This document shows, piece after piece, positions 16,524 through 25,524 of a stretch of DNA of 51,348 nt (position 1 is its first letter; each line of letters opens with the position of its first letter). Below the pieces are notes generated by a model. That model saw only the letters and a program-made list of their open reading frames with translations. It was not told the origin of the DNA and did not search any database. Made by a program: the position numbers and the translations under genes. The stretch spans positions 1 to 51,348 of the forward strand of contig DYCW01000432.1 in the NCBI GenBank assembly GCA_019417865.1, in the 5' to 3' direction. This stretch comes from Ruminococcus sp. Its GTDB lineage: Bacteria > Bacillota > Clostridia > Oscillospirales > Ruminococcaceae.

Positions 16524-17135
16524 ATGAAAAAATGGGAAGCAGCACTTTTGATTGGCGTATTTTGCACATTACTTTTCACAAGCTTTTTTCAAACAGCGGA
16601 AACGGTAACGGGATTGCAGCAGCATGTTCTGCGGATGCATATTCTGGCGAACTCTGATAGGGAAGCAGATCAGCAGTTGAAATATCAGGTGCGGGATGCC
16701 TTGCTGGCAGAATCGGAATCCCTATTTGGTACCGATGTGCCGGAGAGCCGGGAACAGCTGGAGACTGTTGCAGCAGCCCATCTTCCAGAAATGGAGGCAA
16801 TTGCACAGCGTGTGGTACGGGAAAACGGCTACACCTATCCGGTGCAGGCGGAACTGGTTACCATGGACTTCACAGAACGTACCTACGAGGACTTGACGAT
16901 GCCGGCTGGTACATACGAAGCCATTCGCATTACCATTGGAGCGGCAGCGGGCAGGAATTGGTGGTGTGTGATGTATCCGCCGCTCTGTATTCCGGTGGCA
17001 GAGGAGGTTGCTGTAGAAGAAGCACAGGCAGAAGCCTATTTTACAAAGGAAGAACAGGATGTATTATATCATCCGGAACGTTATCGGGTAAAACTGAAAC
17101 TAGTGGAGTGGGTAAAACATTGGATGAAGGAATGA
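16524..17135 (+). CDS. spoIIR: Stage II sporulation protein R
   Basis: 203 aa from ATG 16524 with SD GAGGTGATC (16512-16520). An N-terminal hydrophobic segment (ALLIGVFCTLLFTS) is a signal or anchor. The hallmark HVLRMHILANSDREADQQLK follows, then YQVRDALL. This is the SpoIIR signature: SpoIIR is secreted from the forespore and activates SpoIIGA to process pro-sigma-E in the mother cell. The domain is of full length. It is a single gene between a terminator and the infC promoter. It implies sporulation capacity or a relic of it. Confidence 0.9.
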   Translation: MKKWEAALLIGVFCTLLFTSFFQTAETVTGLQQHVLRMHILANSDREADQQLKYQVRDALLAESESLFGTDVPESREQLETVAAAHLPEMEAIAQRVVRENGYTYPVQAELVTMDFTERTYEDLTMPAGTYEAIRITIGAAAGRNWWCVMYPPLCIPVAEEVAVEEAQAEAYFTKEEQDVLYHPERYRVKLKLVEWVKHWMKE

Positions 17136-17260
17136 CAGAAACATGTGTCTGATGGACAGGTCTTGTCTGTTGCACAGCGAGGGGTGTTTGCCAGCGATAG
17201 AATGTATTTTCATCAGGCTTACTCAAAATGTGAATTTTCTGTAAAAAACAAATTGCTTCC

Positions 17261-17289
17261 TTGACAAGCGGCAGAGAATGTGGTATAAT
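17261..17289 (+). promoter_or_regulatory. Strong sigma-A promoter of the infC-rpmI-rplT operon
   Basis: Perfect TTGACA (17261-17266) and TATAAT (17284-17289) with a 17-nt spacer, plus extended TGG before the -10. Predicted start near 17296. Confidence 0.9.
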
Positions 17290-17295
17290 GCTCAA

Positions 17296-17486
17296 AGAAA
17301 ACAAAGCAGAGCATCATCGTTCTCACCGTTTGGCTGTTGTCGAAACGGTTAATATCAGTTTCCTTGTGAATGTGTGCCGAAAGCATGCAGCAAAGAAATG
17401 GTGGAGCGGGATCAGATGATGCGTACTTTTTGAAAAGTACGCATTTATTTTTTTGTTTGAAAATAATATGTTTGGAGGTGCTGGCT
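17296..17486 (+). promoter_or_regulatory. infC leader RNA with attenuator (probable L20 leader)
   Basis: About 190 nt of leader. It contains a 7-bp hairpin (17325-17331 with 17343-17349) and an attenuator terminator (17419-17454). An 8-nt segment at 17311-17318 (GCATCATC) is perfectly complementary to 17415-17422 (GATGATGC), which overlaps the left arm of the terminator. Forming the long-range helix would therefore compete with the terminator. In Bacillus the infC-rpmI-rplT operon is repressed by L20 through its leader; this leader fits that logic but I cannot confirm the L20-binding motif. Confidence 0.65.
17419..17454 (+). terminator. Attenuator terminator in the infC leader
   Basis: A 12-bp inverted repeat (17419-17430 with 17433-17444) with a 2-nt centre (the last pairs must open), followed by a T-rich run to 17454. 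It lies 33 nt before the IF-3 start codon and inside the transcript, so it must be conditional. Confidence 0.8.
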
Positions 17487-18005
17487 ATCAGCAAACAAGA
17501 GCTGCAGATCAATGAGGAAATCCGGGATAGAGAAATCCTGGTCATTGATCAGAATGGGACAAAGCTTGGAACAATGTCTGCAAGAGACGCACAGAAGCTT
17601 GCGTATGAACAGGATCTCGATTTAGTGAAGATCGCACCGCAGGCAACCCCGCCGGTCTGCCGCATTATGGATTACGGAAAGTACTGTTTTGAACAGCAGA
17701 AGCGGGAAAAGGAAGCAAGAAAAAATCAAAAGGTGGTTTCTATTAAGGAAATCCGGATGTTTTCTGCAATTGATACCCATGACTTTGAAACAAAAGTGAA
17801 TCAGGCCAAGAAGTTTCTGGAAGGCGGCGATAAGCTGAAGGTTTCCGTTCGGTTCCGTAAGCGTGCAATTGCCCATCCGCAGCTCGGAGAAGAACTGCTC
17901 AACCGCTTCAAAGAGGCATGTGCAGCAGTTGGTACCGTTGAAAAGCCTGCAAAAATGGAAGGCCGCAGTATGGTCATGTTCATTTCACCGAAGGCATCCA
18001 AGTAA
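17487..18005 (+). CDS. infC: Translation initiation factor IF-3 with apparent AUC start
   Basis: 172 aa starting ISKQELQINEEIRDREILVI, read with the initiator as Met. SD GGAGGTG (17474-17480) places ATC 17487 as the start; in-frame TTG 17472, GTG 17478 and CTG 17481 lie in or next to the SD. Family motifs are INEEIRDREI, MDYGKYCFEQQ, KEIRMF and VRFRKRAIAHPQLG. IF-3 rejects non-AUG starts, so a non-canonical start allows self-regulation, as with AUU in E. coli infC. It is first in the operon with rpmI (15 nt) and rplT. Confidence 0.93.
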   Translation: MSKQELQINEEIRDREILVIDQNGTKLGTMSARDAQKLAYEQDLDLVKIAPQATPPVCRIMDYGKYCFEQQKREKEARKNQKVVSIKEIRMFSAIDTHDFETKVNQAKKFLEGGDKLKVSVRFRKRAIAHPQLGEELLNRFKEACAAVGTVEKPAKMEGRSMVMFISPKASK

Positions 18006-18020
18006 GAGGAGGAACTCGCA

Positions 18021-18224
18021 ATGGCAAAGATTAAGACAAAAACACATTCCGGTGCAAAGAAGCGGTTTAAGATTACTGCAAACGGAAAGGTAAAGTATCA
18101 GAAGACCAACAAGAGACACAGACTGACCCAGAAGGACACCAAGCGGAAGAGAATCGCCCGTACGGTCGGCATCGCTGATGCAACCAATGCACCGGCAGTG
18201 AAAAAGCTTCTGCCGTATCTCTAA
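18021..18224 (+). CDS. rpmI: Ribosomal protein bL35
   Basis: 67 aa, with SD AGAGGAGG upstream. It is highly basic with the bL35 signature KIKTKTHSGAKKRFKITANG and RHRLTQKDTKRKR. It is part of the 50S subunit. It sits between infC and rplT in the universal operon order. Confidence 0.97.
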   Translation: MAKIKTKTHSGAKKRFKITANGKVKYQKTNKRHRLTQKDTKRKRIARTVGIADATNAPAVKKLLPYL

Positions 18225-18296
18225 GATACAATCCGCAGAATGGGACGGAACAAACTGGAAGCTTAGAAAACACATAGATATCGGAGGTAGAAGCAA

Positions 18297-18650
18297 ATGG
18301 CACGTGTAAAAGGTGCGATGATGACACGCAAGAGAAGAAATAAGACCCTGAAGCTCGCAAAGGGTTACTTTGGTGCAAAGAGCAAGCACTTCAAGATGGC
18401 AAAACAGGCTGTTATGAAGTCTGGCAACTATGCATATGTCGGCAGAAAGCAGAAGAAGAGAGAGTTCCGGCAGCTCTGGATCACCAGAATTTCTGCTGCA
18501 TGCAAGCTGAACGGCATGAACTATTCTACATTTATGAACGGCTGCAAGAAGGCTGGCATTACCCTGAATCGGAAGATGCTGTCTGAGATTGCGATCACCG
18601 ATGCAGCTGGTTTCGCTGCTATTGTAGAAAAGGCAAAGGCTGCACTTTAA
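18297..18650 (+). CDS. rplT: Ribosomal protein bL20
   Basis: 117 aa, normal length, with SD GGAGGTAG. The N-terminal extension ARVKGAMMTRKRRNKTLKLA and the C-terminal domain RQLWITRISAACKLNGMNYS are typical. bL20 binds 23S rRNA early in 50S assembly and is the known repressor of this operon in Bacillus. A strong terminator follows. Confidence 0.97.
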   Translation: MARVKGAMMTRKRRNKTLKLAKGYFGAKSKHFKMAKQAVMKSGNYAYVGRKQKKREFRQLWITRISAACKLNGMNYSTFMNGCKKAGITLNRKMLSEIAITDAAGFAAIVEKAKAAL

Positions 18651-18662
18651 TTGCAAGCTGCG

Positions 18663-18700
18663 AACACGCTCCGGTTTTTGGAAAAACGGGGCGTGTTTTG
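18663..18700 (+). terminator. Terminator of the infC-rpmI-rplT operon
   Basis: A long stem built on AACACGC (18663-18669) and GCGTGTT (18691-18697), extended by inner pairs through GGTTTTT / GAAAAAC, then TTTTGTTAT. Confidence 0.85.
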
Positions 18701-18775
18701 TTATATATAGTGAAATTTCTGCCGAACCATAGGGCTTCGGGCAGATTTTAAGCCATTGGACAGGAGGTACACAGG

Positions 18776-19576
18776 ATGGCGTTCCGTATGACTGCAATTA
18801 CCGCAAAAGATAACCCTGCCATTCGGCTTTACCGAAAGCTGACACATTCCCGAAAGGCCAGAGCACAAACCCGGCAGTTTGTGTTAGAGGGCTACCGATT
18901 GGTTTCAGATGCGGTACATTTCTCCAGAAAACTGACCCATCTCTTTGTCACAGAAGAAGCGTGGGAGCGGTATCAGGAAGGCTTTGGCTGCCTGGCAGCT
19001 GATTTGAGAGAAACAAAGCTGCTGCTTATTTCAAATGAGCTTGCTATGGAGCTGGCAGAAACAGAACATCCGCAAGGGGTCTTTGCAATCTGTGAAATGC
19101 CTGTTGGTGCGTTTCCAGTGATTCCGAATGCCACCTACCTGGTTCTGTACCAGATACAGGATCCTGGCAATATGGGGATGCTTTTACGAACGGCAGCCGC
19201 AATGGGAATTTATGGTGTGATCTGCTGTCAATCGTGTGACTTATACAGTCCAAAGGTGGTGCGTGCAACGATGGGGGCTCTGTTTCACGTCAATGTGATG
19301 CAGATACACCATGCAGAAGCGGTTTTGGAAGCGTTGCATGCCGCAAAAATTTTATCTTGTGCTTCTGTCGTGCAGCAGGATGCAGAGCCAGTTGGTGTTT
19401 GTGAACTGGGAGATGGCTGTGCCGTTTGGATTGGCAACGAGGGAAATGGTCTGCCGAAAGCAATTGTACAGCAGTGTGACCGGAGAATTACCATTCCCAT
19501 GAAGGGATATATGGAATCGCTCAATGCTGCCATGGCGGCAGGCATTATGATGTGGGAAATGACCAAGCCAAGATGA
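18776..19576 (+). CDS. TrmH-family RNA 2'-O-methyltransferase
   Basis: 266 aa with SD AGGAGG. The N-terminal substrate domain starts near RLYRKLTHSRKARAQTRQFV. The SPOUT knot carries QDPGNMGMLLRTAAAMGIYG, VWIGNEGNGLPK and IPMKGYMESLNAAMAAGI. It is a paralogue of rlmB in this window and resembles the YsgA-type methylases next to ribosomal genes in Bacillota. The exact nucleotide is not predictable. It ends one base before the frame of dprA, with which it is probably co-transcribed. Confidence 0.9.
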   Translation: MAFRMTAITAKDNPAIRLYRKLTHSRKARAQTRQFVLEGYRLVSDAVHFSRKLTHLFVTEEAWERYQEGFGCLAADLRETKLLLISNELAMELAETEHPQGVFAICEMPVGAFPVIPNATYLVLYQIQDPGNMGMLLRTAAAMGIYGVICCQSCDLYSPKVVRATMGALFHVNVMQIHHAEAVLEALHAAKILSCASVVQQDAEPVGVCELGDGCAVWIGNEGNGLPKAIVQQCDRRITIPMKGYMESLNAAMAAGIMMWEMTKPR

Positions 19577-19586
19577 GGTGACAAGT

Positions 19587-20840
19587 GTGGAAACCATGTA
19601 TTATTGGATTTGGCTGCTGTTGGTGTTTGGTGCTGGGAACCGAAAAATTTGGAAGGTATTAGAGCAATATGAAACACCGCAAACTGCTTATACAGCATTG
19701 CAAACAGAAAAACTGCCCTTTTTGAAGGAACGGGAAATCCGCAGTATCAAAGCAGTCACAATGGATCAGGTGGAGAAAATCATACAAAATTGTAAAGAAA
19801 AGCAGATTGCGGTGGTTTGCTTTGATGATGAAAACTATCCAGAACCGCTCCGGCAGATTTATAATCCGCCGACTGTTCTGTTTTATCAGGGGCAGCTTTC
19901 CTTGCTGGCAGATTATCCGGCTTTAACAGTGGTTGGTACACGAAAACCCAGTCAATACAGCATACAGACGGCAGATTTGTTATGTCGCTGTCTCGCAAAA
20001 AGCGGAATGCTGCTGGTCAGTGGGTTTGCAGTGGGCGTGGATTCTGTAGCACATCGGGCAGCCTTACTTTCTGGTGGAAAAACCGTTGCTGTCATGGGTT
20101 GCGGTCTGGACGTGCCCTACCCAAAGGTGAATGCTTCTGCAAAGAAATACATTATTCGGAATGGTCTACTGTTGACAGAATTTTTACCGGGAACAGAACC
20201 AGCAAGACAGAATTTTCCGATGCGAAATCGTGTGCTGGCAGGTGTCAGCAGCGGTACACTGGTTATCCAAGCTCCAGTTGGCAGTGGTGCATTGATTACC
20301 GCAGAACAGGCAATGGAGCAGGGGAAACCTGTTTTTTGTCTACCGCCTGCGGACATATTTGACAACCAGTATGCAGGTGTGGTAAAATACCTGCGTGAGG
20401 GTGCGATTCCGGTTTTTGCACCGGAGGACATTCTCAGAGAATACCATGACAGCTTTGAACAACGGTTGACAGAAGTTTCTATAGATGCGATTTTAGAACA
20501 GCAGCCAGCCTTCCCATCCGCACAGACTGCAAAACAATCTGCTGTATCGTCGCAAAAACCGCCAAGCCAAGCCACTGAGAAGGCAAAATCAAAGGTGCGT
20601 TCCACAGAAGAAGTCACAGTAGAACCAGTTAGACAGACTGTAGATGCTTCTGTGCTGGAAACATTAGAGGGCGTAACAAGAAAGATTATGGCGTTGCTGT
20701 TGGAGCAGTCGCCAATCCAGATTGACCAGATTGTACAGACGGTGCAGGCGGATGCCGAAGAGGTGGCAGCCTGCCTGACAGAACTGGCGATCGAACAGTT
20801 GGTTCAAAGACTGCCAGGACAATACTATAGTGTATTGTAA
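19587..20840 (+). CDS. dprA: DNA processing protein DprA (Smf)
   Basis: About 417 aa from GTG 19587, with SD GAGGTG (19575-19580) 6 nt upstream; GTG 19578 overlaps the SD. A short N-terminal helical domain is followed by the Rossmann core with VVGTRKPSQYS, LVSGFAVGVDSVAHRAAL, VMGCGLDVPYP and the R/N-rich FPMRNRVLAGVS. A linker and a C-terminal winged-helix-like domain follow (residues about 350-417). DprA loads RecA on incoming single-stranded DNA during natural transformation. The position upstream of topA is the standard dprA-topA arrangement. Confidence 0.95.
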   Translation: METMYYWIWLLLVFGAGNRKIWKVLEQYETPQTAYTALQTEKLPFLKEREIRSIKAVTMDQVEKIIQNCKEKQIAVVCFDDENYPEPLRQIYNPPTVLFYQGQLSLLADYPALTVVGTRKPSQYSIQTADLLCRCLAKSGMLLVSGFAVGVDSVAHRAALLSGGKTVAVMGCGLDVPYPKVNASAKKYIIRNGLLLTEFLPGTEPARQNFPMRNRVLAGVSSGTLVIQAPVGSGALITAEQAMEQGKPVFCLPPADIFDNQYAGVVKYLREGAIPVFAPEDILREYHDSFEQRLTEVSIDAILEQQPAFPSAQTAKQSAVSSQKPPSQATEKAKSKVRSTEEVTVEPVRQTVDASVLETLEGVTRKIMALLLEQSPIQIDQIVQTVQADAEEVAACLTELAIEQLVQRLPGQYYSVL

Positions 20841-20993
20841 TATTATGGTGAGGTTTGAAATACTGGTTCAATTATCAGAGAACATTCAGATGAATTAGGA
20901 GATTGATGAAACGCTGCATCATTTGCAGTATCCGAACGCATACAATTCGGAAGTGTCGGTAAGTGCTGGCAGGAAAAACAGGAGAAAAAGAAT

Positions 20994-23108
20994 ATGTCAA
21001 ATTTGGTGATTGTAGAATCGCCGGCAAAGGCGAAAACCATTCAAAAATATTTGGGAAAAGACTTTGATGTCATTGCTTCTATGGGGCATGTACGGGATTT
21101 GCCGAAGTCAAAGTTTGGTGTGGACATTGAACACAACTTTACACCGCAGTATGTGGATATGAAGGGGAAGGAAGATGTTATCAAGCAGCTAAAATCTCAC
21201 GCTGCAAAGTGTGATAAAATTTACCTTGCCACCGACCCGGATCGGGAAGGGGAGGCAATTTCCTGGCATATTGCACAGATGCTGCATCTGGATATGCAAG
21301 AAAATAACCGTGTGGCATTCAATGAAATTACGAAAAGCGGGGTACAGGCTGGTATGGCAAATCCACACCAGATTGACATCAATCTGGTGAATGCCCAGCA
21401 GGCAAGAAGAGTACTGGATCGAATCGTTGGCTATCAGCTCAGCCCGTTTTTGTGGCGGAAGGTACGGCGTGGTTTGTCCGCCGGAAGAGTGCAATCCGTT
21501 GCGGTTCGGCTGGTTGTGGATCGGGAAAATGAGATTCGTGCATTTGAGCCACAAGAATACTGGACGATTGATGCCAAGCTTTCTGCACCGTCTTCCCGTA
21601 AAATCTTTTCCGCAAAGTTAACCGCAGTAGACGGAAAAAAAGTCGATAAGACGGAGATTTCCAGTAAGGAGCAGGCAGATGCCCTTGTGGCACGGTTGCA
21701 GGAAGCCCCGTTTGTTGTGAAAACAGTGAAAAAGCGGGTAACTAAAAAACATCCTTCTGCTCCGTTTATCACATCAACCTTGCAGCAGGAAGCGTCCTAT
21801 CGTCTGAGCTTTCAGTCCAAGCGTACCATGAAAGTTGCACAGGAGTTATATGAGGGCGTAGAAATTCAGGGGATGGGAGCCGTCGGTTTGATCACCTATA
21901 TGCGTACCGACAGCCTGCGAATTTCCAATGAGGCAAAGAAAGCCGCGGCAGATTACATTCTCTCTGCTTATGGCAGTGATTATTTGCCGCCGTCTCCCCG
22001 TGTCTATAAAACAAAGAAAAACGCACAGGATGCCCATGAGGCAATTCGTCCGTCTATGCCGTCTCTTACACCAGAGCAGGTGAAGAACAGCTTGACCAGT
22101 GACCAATATAAATTATATCGTTTGATTTGGGAACGCTTTATTGCCAGTCAGATGGCGGATGCCCTGTTAGATACCGTTTCCGTGGATATTGATGCAGATA
22201 ACTGCCTGTTTAAGGCAAGCGGTTCCACGATAAAGTTTGACGGTTTTACCGTTCTGTATGAGGAGACCAGGGACAGCAAGGGCGATAAGGACAAGTCCGA
22301 AAATAAGAACCTGCCGGAATTACAGGAAGGTGACCCACTGAAGCTGCGTGCATTGGAGGGCAATCAGCATTTCACGCAGCCGCCCACCCGATATTCCGAA
22401 GCGTCTTTGATTAAGGCGATGGAAGAGTATGGAATCGGAAGACCGAGTACCTATGCACCGACCATTACCACGATTACCGCCCGAAATTATGTAGAACGGG
22501 AAGGCAAACAACTGAAACCTACGGTATTGGGAGAAGTGGTCACTGAACTGATGAAAGAGCACTTTCAGAATATTGTAGACGTCAAGTTTACAGCAAAGAT
22601 GGAAAATGATCTGGATGATGTCGAACGAGGTGAACAGGACTGGGTGCAGGCATTGGATCATTTCTATGGGGATTTCTCTCAAACCCTGAAAACCGCTGAG
22701 GAAAAAATGGAAGGCAAGCGAGTGAAGGTGCCGGACGAAGAGACCGATGAGATCTGTGAGGTCTGTGGGAAGAAGATGGTGATCAAGATCGGACGGTTCG
22801 GACGGTTTCTGGCTTGTTCCGGTTTCCCGGATTGTAAAAATACCAAAAAAATTGTACAGGAAATGCCTGGCAGCTGTCCACTCTGTGGGGGAAAAATGGT
22901 GCTGAAAAAATCCAAGCGGGGCAGAAGCTTTTATGGATGTGGCAACTTTCCGGACTGCAATTTTATGACATGGAACATACCGGTTGCGGAAACCTGTCCG
23001 CAATGCGGCTCTACACTCTTTCAAAAGGGTGGAAAATCTGGTAAGTTGATTTGTGAGAAACCGGATTGCGGCTTTGAAAAAAATTTAACGGGTGGAGGAC
23101 AGGCATGA
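20994..23108 (+). CDS. topA: DNA topoisomerase I (type IA)
   Basis: 704 aa. The Toprim domain begins SNLVIVESPAKAKTIQKYLG and carries the acidic metal site ATDPDREGEAISWHI. The catalytic Tyr is Tyr302 in GLITYMRTDSLRIS. Three C-terminal zinc ribbons are visible: CEVCGKKM...CSGFPDC, CPLCGGKM...CGNFPDC and CPQCGSTL...CEKPDC. It relaxes negative supercoils behind RNA polymerase. Its stop overlaps the trmFO start (ATGA), so the two are translationally coupled. Confidence 0.97.
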   Translation: MSNLVIVESPAKAKTIQKYLGKDFDVIASMGHVRDLPKSKFGVDIEHNFTPQYVDMKGKEDVIKQLKSHAAKCDKIYLATDPDREGEAISWHIAQMLHLDMQENNRVAFNEITKSGVQAGMANPHQIDINLVNAQQARRVLDRIVGYQLSPFLWRKVRRGLSAGRVQSVAVRLVVDRENEIRAFEPQEYWTIDAKLSAPSSRKIFSAKLTAVDGKKVDKTEISSKEQADALVARLQEAPFVVKTVKKRVTKKHPSAPFITSTLQQEASYRLSFQSKRTMKVAQELYEGVEIQGMGAVGLITYMRTDSLRISNEAKKAAADYILSAYGSDYLPPSPRVYKTKKNAQDAHEAIRPSMPSLTPEQVKNSLTSDQYKLYRLIWERFIASQMADALLDTVSVDIDADNCLFKASGSTIKFDGFTVLYEETRDSKGDKDKSENKNLPELQEGDPLKLRALEGNQHFTQPPTRYSEASLIKAMEEYGIGRPSTYAPTITTITARNYVEREGKQLKPTVLGEVVTELMKEHFQNIVDVKFTAKMENDLDDVERGEQDWVQALDHFYGDFSQTLKTAEEKMEGKRVKVPDEETDEICEVCGKKMVIKIGRFGRFLACSGFPDCKNTKKIVQEMPGSCPLCGGKMVLKKSKRGRSFYGCGNFPDCNFMTWNIPVAETCPQCGSTLFQKGGKSGKLICEKPDCGFEKNLTGGGQA

Positions 23109-24451
23109 CAGAACAATGCAAACAAGTGACCATTATCGGCGGCGGTCTGGCAGGCTGTGAGGCAGCCTGGCAGCTGGCACAAAACGGTATTCCGGTGACA
23201 CTTTACGAGCAGAAGCCCGTGCATTACAGTCCCGCACATCATCGGAACGGACTGGCAGAATTGGTCTGCTCCAATTCTTTGAAAGCGGATCGTCTGGCAT
23301 CGGCTGCTGGTCTGCTGAAAGCAGAGATGGAACGGTTGGGTTCTCTGCTGATCCCCTGTGCAAGGGCAACTGCGGTTGCAGCTGGGGGGGCACTGGCAGT
23401 GGATCGGGATGCCTTTTCCGATCTGGTGACAGAACGCATTCGTTCCCATCCACTGATTCAGCTGAAAACGGAAACAATTCTGCATATACCAGACGGCAAA
23501 GTGATTGTTGCCACTGGACCATTGACAGATGGCACACTTGCAGAGGAGATTGAACAGCTCTGTGGTACACGTTTGCGGTTTTTCGATGCAGCTGCACCGA
23601 TTGTCAAATATGAAAGCCTGAATACCGAAAAGGTCTTTTTTGCCGCACGGTACGGCAGAGGTACGGCGGATTATATCAATTGCCCGATGAATCAAGCGGA
23701 ATATGAGGCATTCTATGAAGCCTTGATTTCGGCAGAACGGGCAGAGCTGCATGACTGTGACAAGCAGTTTTTCCGGGTCTACGAGGGTTGCATGCCCATT
23801 GAAATTTTAGCTTCCCGTGGAAAAGATACGATGCGGTTCGGTCCCCTGAAACCAGTGGGATTGACCGATCCCCGTACGGGACATAGACCATATGCTGTAG
23901 TGCAGCTGCGGAGAGAGAATCAGGAAGGAACCATGTACAATCTGGTTGGCTTTCAGACCAATTTGAAATTCGGGGAACAAAAACGGGTGTTTTCGATGAT
24001 TCCAGGATTGGAGCAGGCGGAGTTTGTCCGCTATGGCGTGATGCACCGCAACTCCTTTCTGGATAGCCCAAGGCTGTTGGGAGCGGATTATGCCCTTCGC
24101 AGCAATCCGGATTGTTTTTTTGCCGGACAGATGACCGGCGTGGAGGGGTATATGGAATCCGCTGCCAGTGGTATTTTAGCCGGAAAGAACATGGTTCGTC
24201 GGATACAGGGAAAACCGTCGTTGATTTTGCCGAGAGAAACCATGATGGGGGCACTGGCTGCCTACATCAGTGATGAAACCGTAATACAATTCCAGCCGAT
24301 GGGCTGTAATATGGGCATTCTGCCAGAACTGCCGGATCGGATACGAGACAAAAGAGAAAAGTATCAGGCATATGCAGACCGGGCACTGGCAGCACTAGAT
24401 GCCTATTTACAACAGATGGACGAAGAACCAACCGAGGGGGAAGGACAATGA
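23105..24451 (+). CDS. trmFO: tRNA (uracil-54 C5)-methyltransferase TrmFO, folate/FAD-dependent
   Basis: 448 aa. The N-terminal FAD-binding motif is VTIIGGGLAGCEAAWQLA. The TrmFO-specific block LAELVCSNSLKADRL includes the catalytic-site cysteine region, and the C-terminal Rossmann part has FFAGQMTGVEGYMESAASG. It makes T54 in tRNA using methylene-tetrahydrofolate, as in most Gram-positives. It overlaps topA (4 nt) and plsX (4 nt); topA-trmFO is a standard pair. Confidence 0.96.
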   Translation: MTEQCKQVTIIGGGLAGCEAAWQLAQNGIPVTLYEQKPVHYSPAHHRNGLAELVCSNSLKADRLASAAGLLKAEMERLGSLLIPCARATAVAAGGALAVDRDAFSDLVTERIRSHPLIQLKTETILHIPDGKVIVATGPLTDGTLAEEIEQLCGTRLRFFDAAAPIVKYESLNTEKVFFAARYGRGTADYINCPMNQAEYEAFYEALISAERAELHDCDKQFFRVYEGCMPIEILASRGKDTMRFGPLKPVGLTDPRTGHRPYAVVQLRRENQEGTMYNLVGFQTNLKFGEQKRVFSMIPGLEQAEFVRYGVMHRNSFLDSPRLLGADYALRSNPDCFFAGQMTGVEGYMESAASGILAGKNMVRRIQGKPSLILPRETMMGALAAYISDETVIQFQPMGCNMGILPELPDRIRDKREKYQAYADRALAALDAYLQQMDEEPTEGEGQ

Positions 24452-25452
24452 ATATTTTAATTGATGCATTCGGCGGAGATGATGCCCCGTTAGAAGTGAT
24501 TAAGGGTGCGATGCGTGCCGTGCAGGAGTTGGGTGTTACGGTCACACTGGTCGGGTCGGAAGAGACCATTCGCCGCTGTGCAGCAGAGCATTCGCTTTCG
24601 CTGGATGGCTTACACATTTTACATGCCCCTGCTGTCTTTGATATTCATGAAGAACCGGGTACCCTGCTGAAACAACATGCAGATACCTCTATGGCAGTCG
24701 GGATGCAGGCTCTGCATGACGGGAACGGGGATGCATTTGTCTCTGCTGGCAGTACCGGTGCCCTGCTGATGGGTGCCACGTTTCTGGTAAAACGGTTGCG
24801 TGGTGTAAAGCGTGCTGCATTGGCACCGGTTCTTCCAACCGCCAAAACACCATTTATTTTGCTGGATGCGGGTGCGAACAATGACTGTCGGCCAGAAATG
24901 CTGGTGCAGTTCGCTGTGATGGGCAGTGCATACATGGAACGAGTGATGGGTGTGAAGCAACCGAGAGTGAAGCTGCTGAATGTTGGTGCAGAGGAAACCA
25001 AGGGAAGAGAACTGGATTTGGAAGCGTATCATCTGCTGGAACAGGCACCGATTCATTTCTGCGGGAATGTGGAGGCAAGAGAATTGCCGTTCGGAACAGC
25101 GGATGTGGTCGTAGCAGATGGATTTACCGGCAACATCGCTTTAAAGCTGTATGAAGGCATGGGCAAATTTATGGCAAATGAACTGAAACAACATGTCTTT
25201 TCCGGTGTCAACGGCAAACTTGCCGGTTTATTGGTATTGTCGAAAATCAAAGCATTGACCAAAAAAATGGACTACAAGGCAGTGGGCGGAGCGATGATGC
25301 TGGGTGTGCAAAAGCCGGTGGTAAAGGCACATGGCAGCTCCGATGCGACTGCATTTTTCAATGCGATTCGGCAGGCAAGAGACTGTGTAGCAGGAGATAT
25401 GATCGCTGCGATGACGCAGTTTATGCAGCAAGAAAAAGCAGGAAAAGCATAA
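24448..25452 (+). CDS. plsX: Phosphate acyltransferase PlsX
   Basis: 334 aa. It begins MNILIDAFGGDDAPLEVIKG and includes SAGSTGALLMGATFLV, ALAPVLPTAKTPFILLDAGA and VADGFTGNIALKLYEG, all PlsX hallmarks. It converts acyl-ACP to acyl-phosphate for phospholipid synthesis. It overlaps trmFO by 4 nt. In many Bacillota plsX is followed by fab genes and acpP before rnc; here rnc follows directly after 72 nt. Confidence 0.96.
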   Translation: MNILIDAFGGDDAPLEVIKGAMRAVQELGVTVTLVGSEETIRRCAAEHSLSLDGLHILHAPAVFDIHEEPGTLLKQHADTSMAVGMQALHDGNGDAFVSAGSTGALLMGATFLVKRLRGVKRAALAPVLPTAKTPFILLDAGANNDCRPEMLVQFAVMGSAYMERVMGVKQPRVKLLNVGAEETKGRELDLEAYHLLEQAPIHFCGNVEARELPFGTADVVVADGFTGNIALKLYEGMGKFMANELKQHVFSGVNGKLAGLLVLSKIKALTKKMDYKAVGGAMMLGVQKPVVKAHGSSDATAFFNAIRQARDCVAGDMIAAMTQFMQQEKAGKA

Positions 25453-25524
25453 AGTCATTGCAGCCACAAACCGTTTTGCTGGATATGGCTGCAAAACAAA
25501 AACAGAAAGGATTGGGTGTAATAT

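Noticed and set aside
25458..25494. 8-bp hairpin between plsX and rnc as a terminator
   Set aside because: A 21-nt loop and no T tract after it; the flanking genes appear to be one operon.
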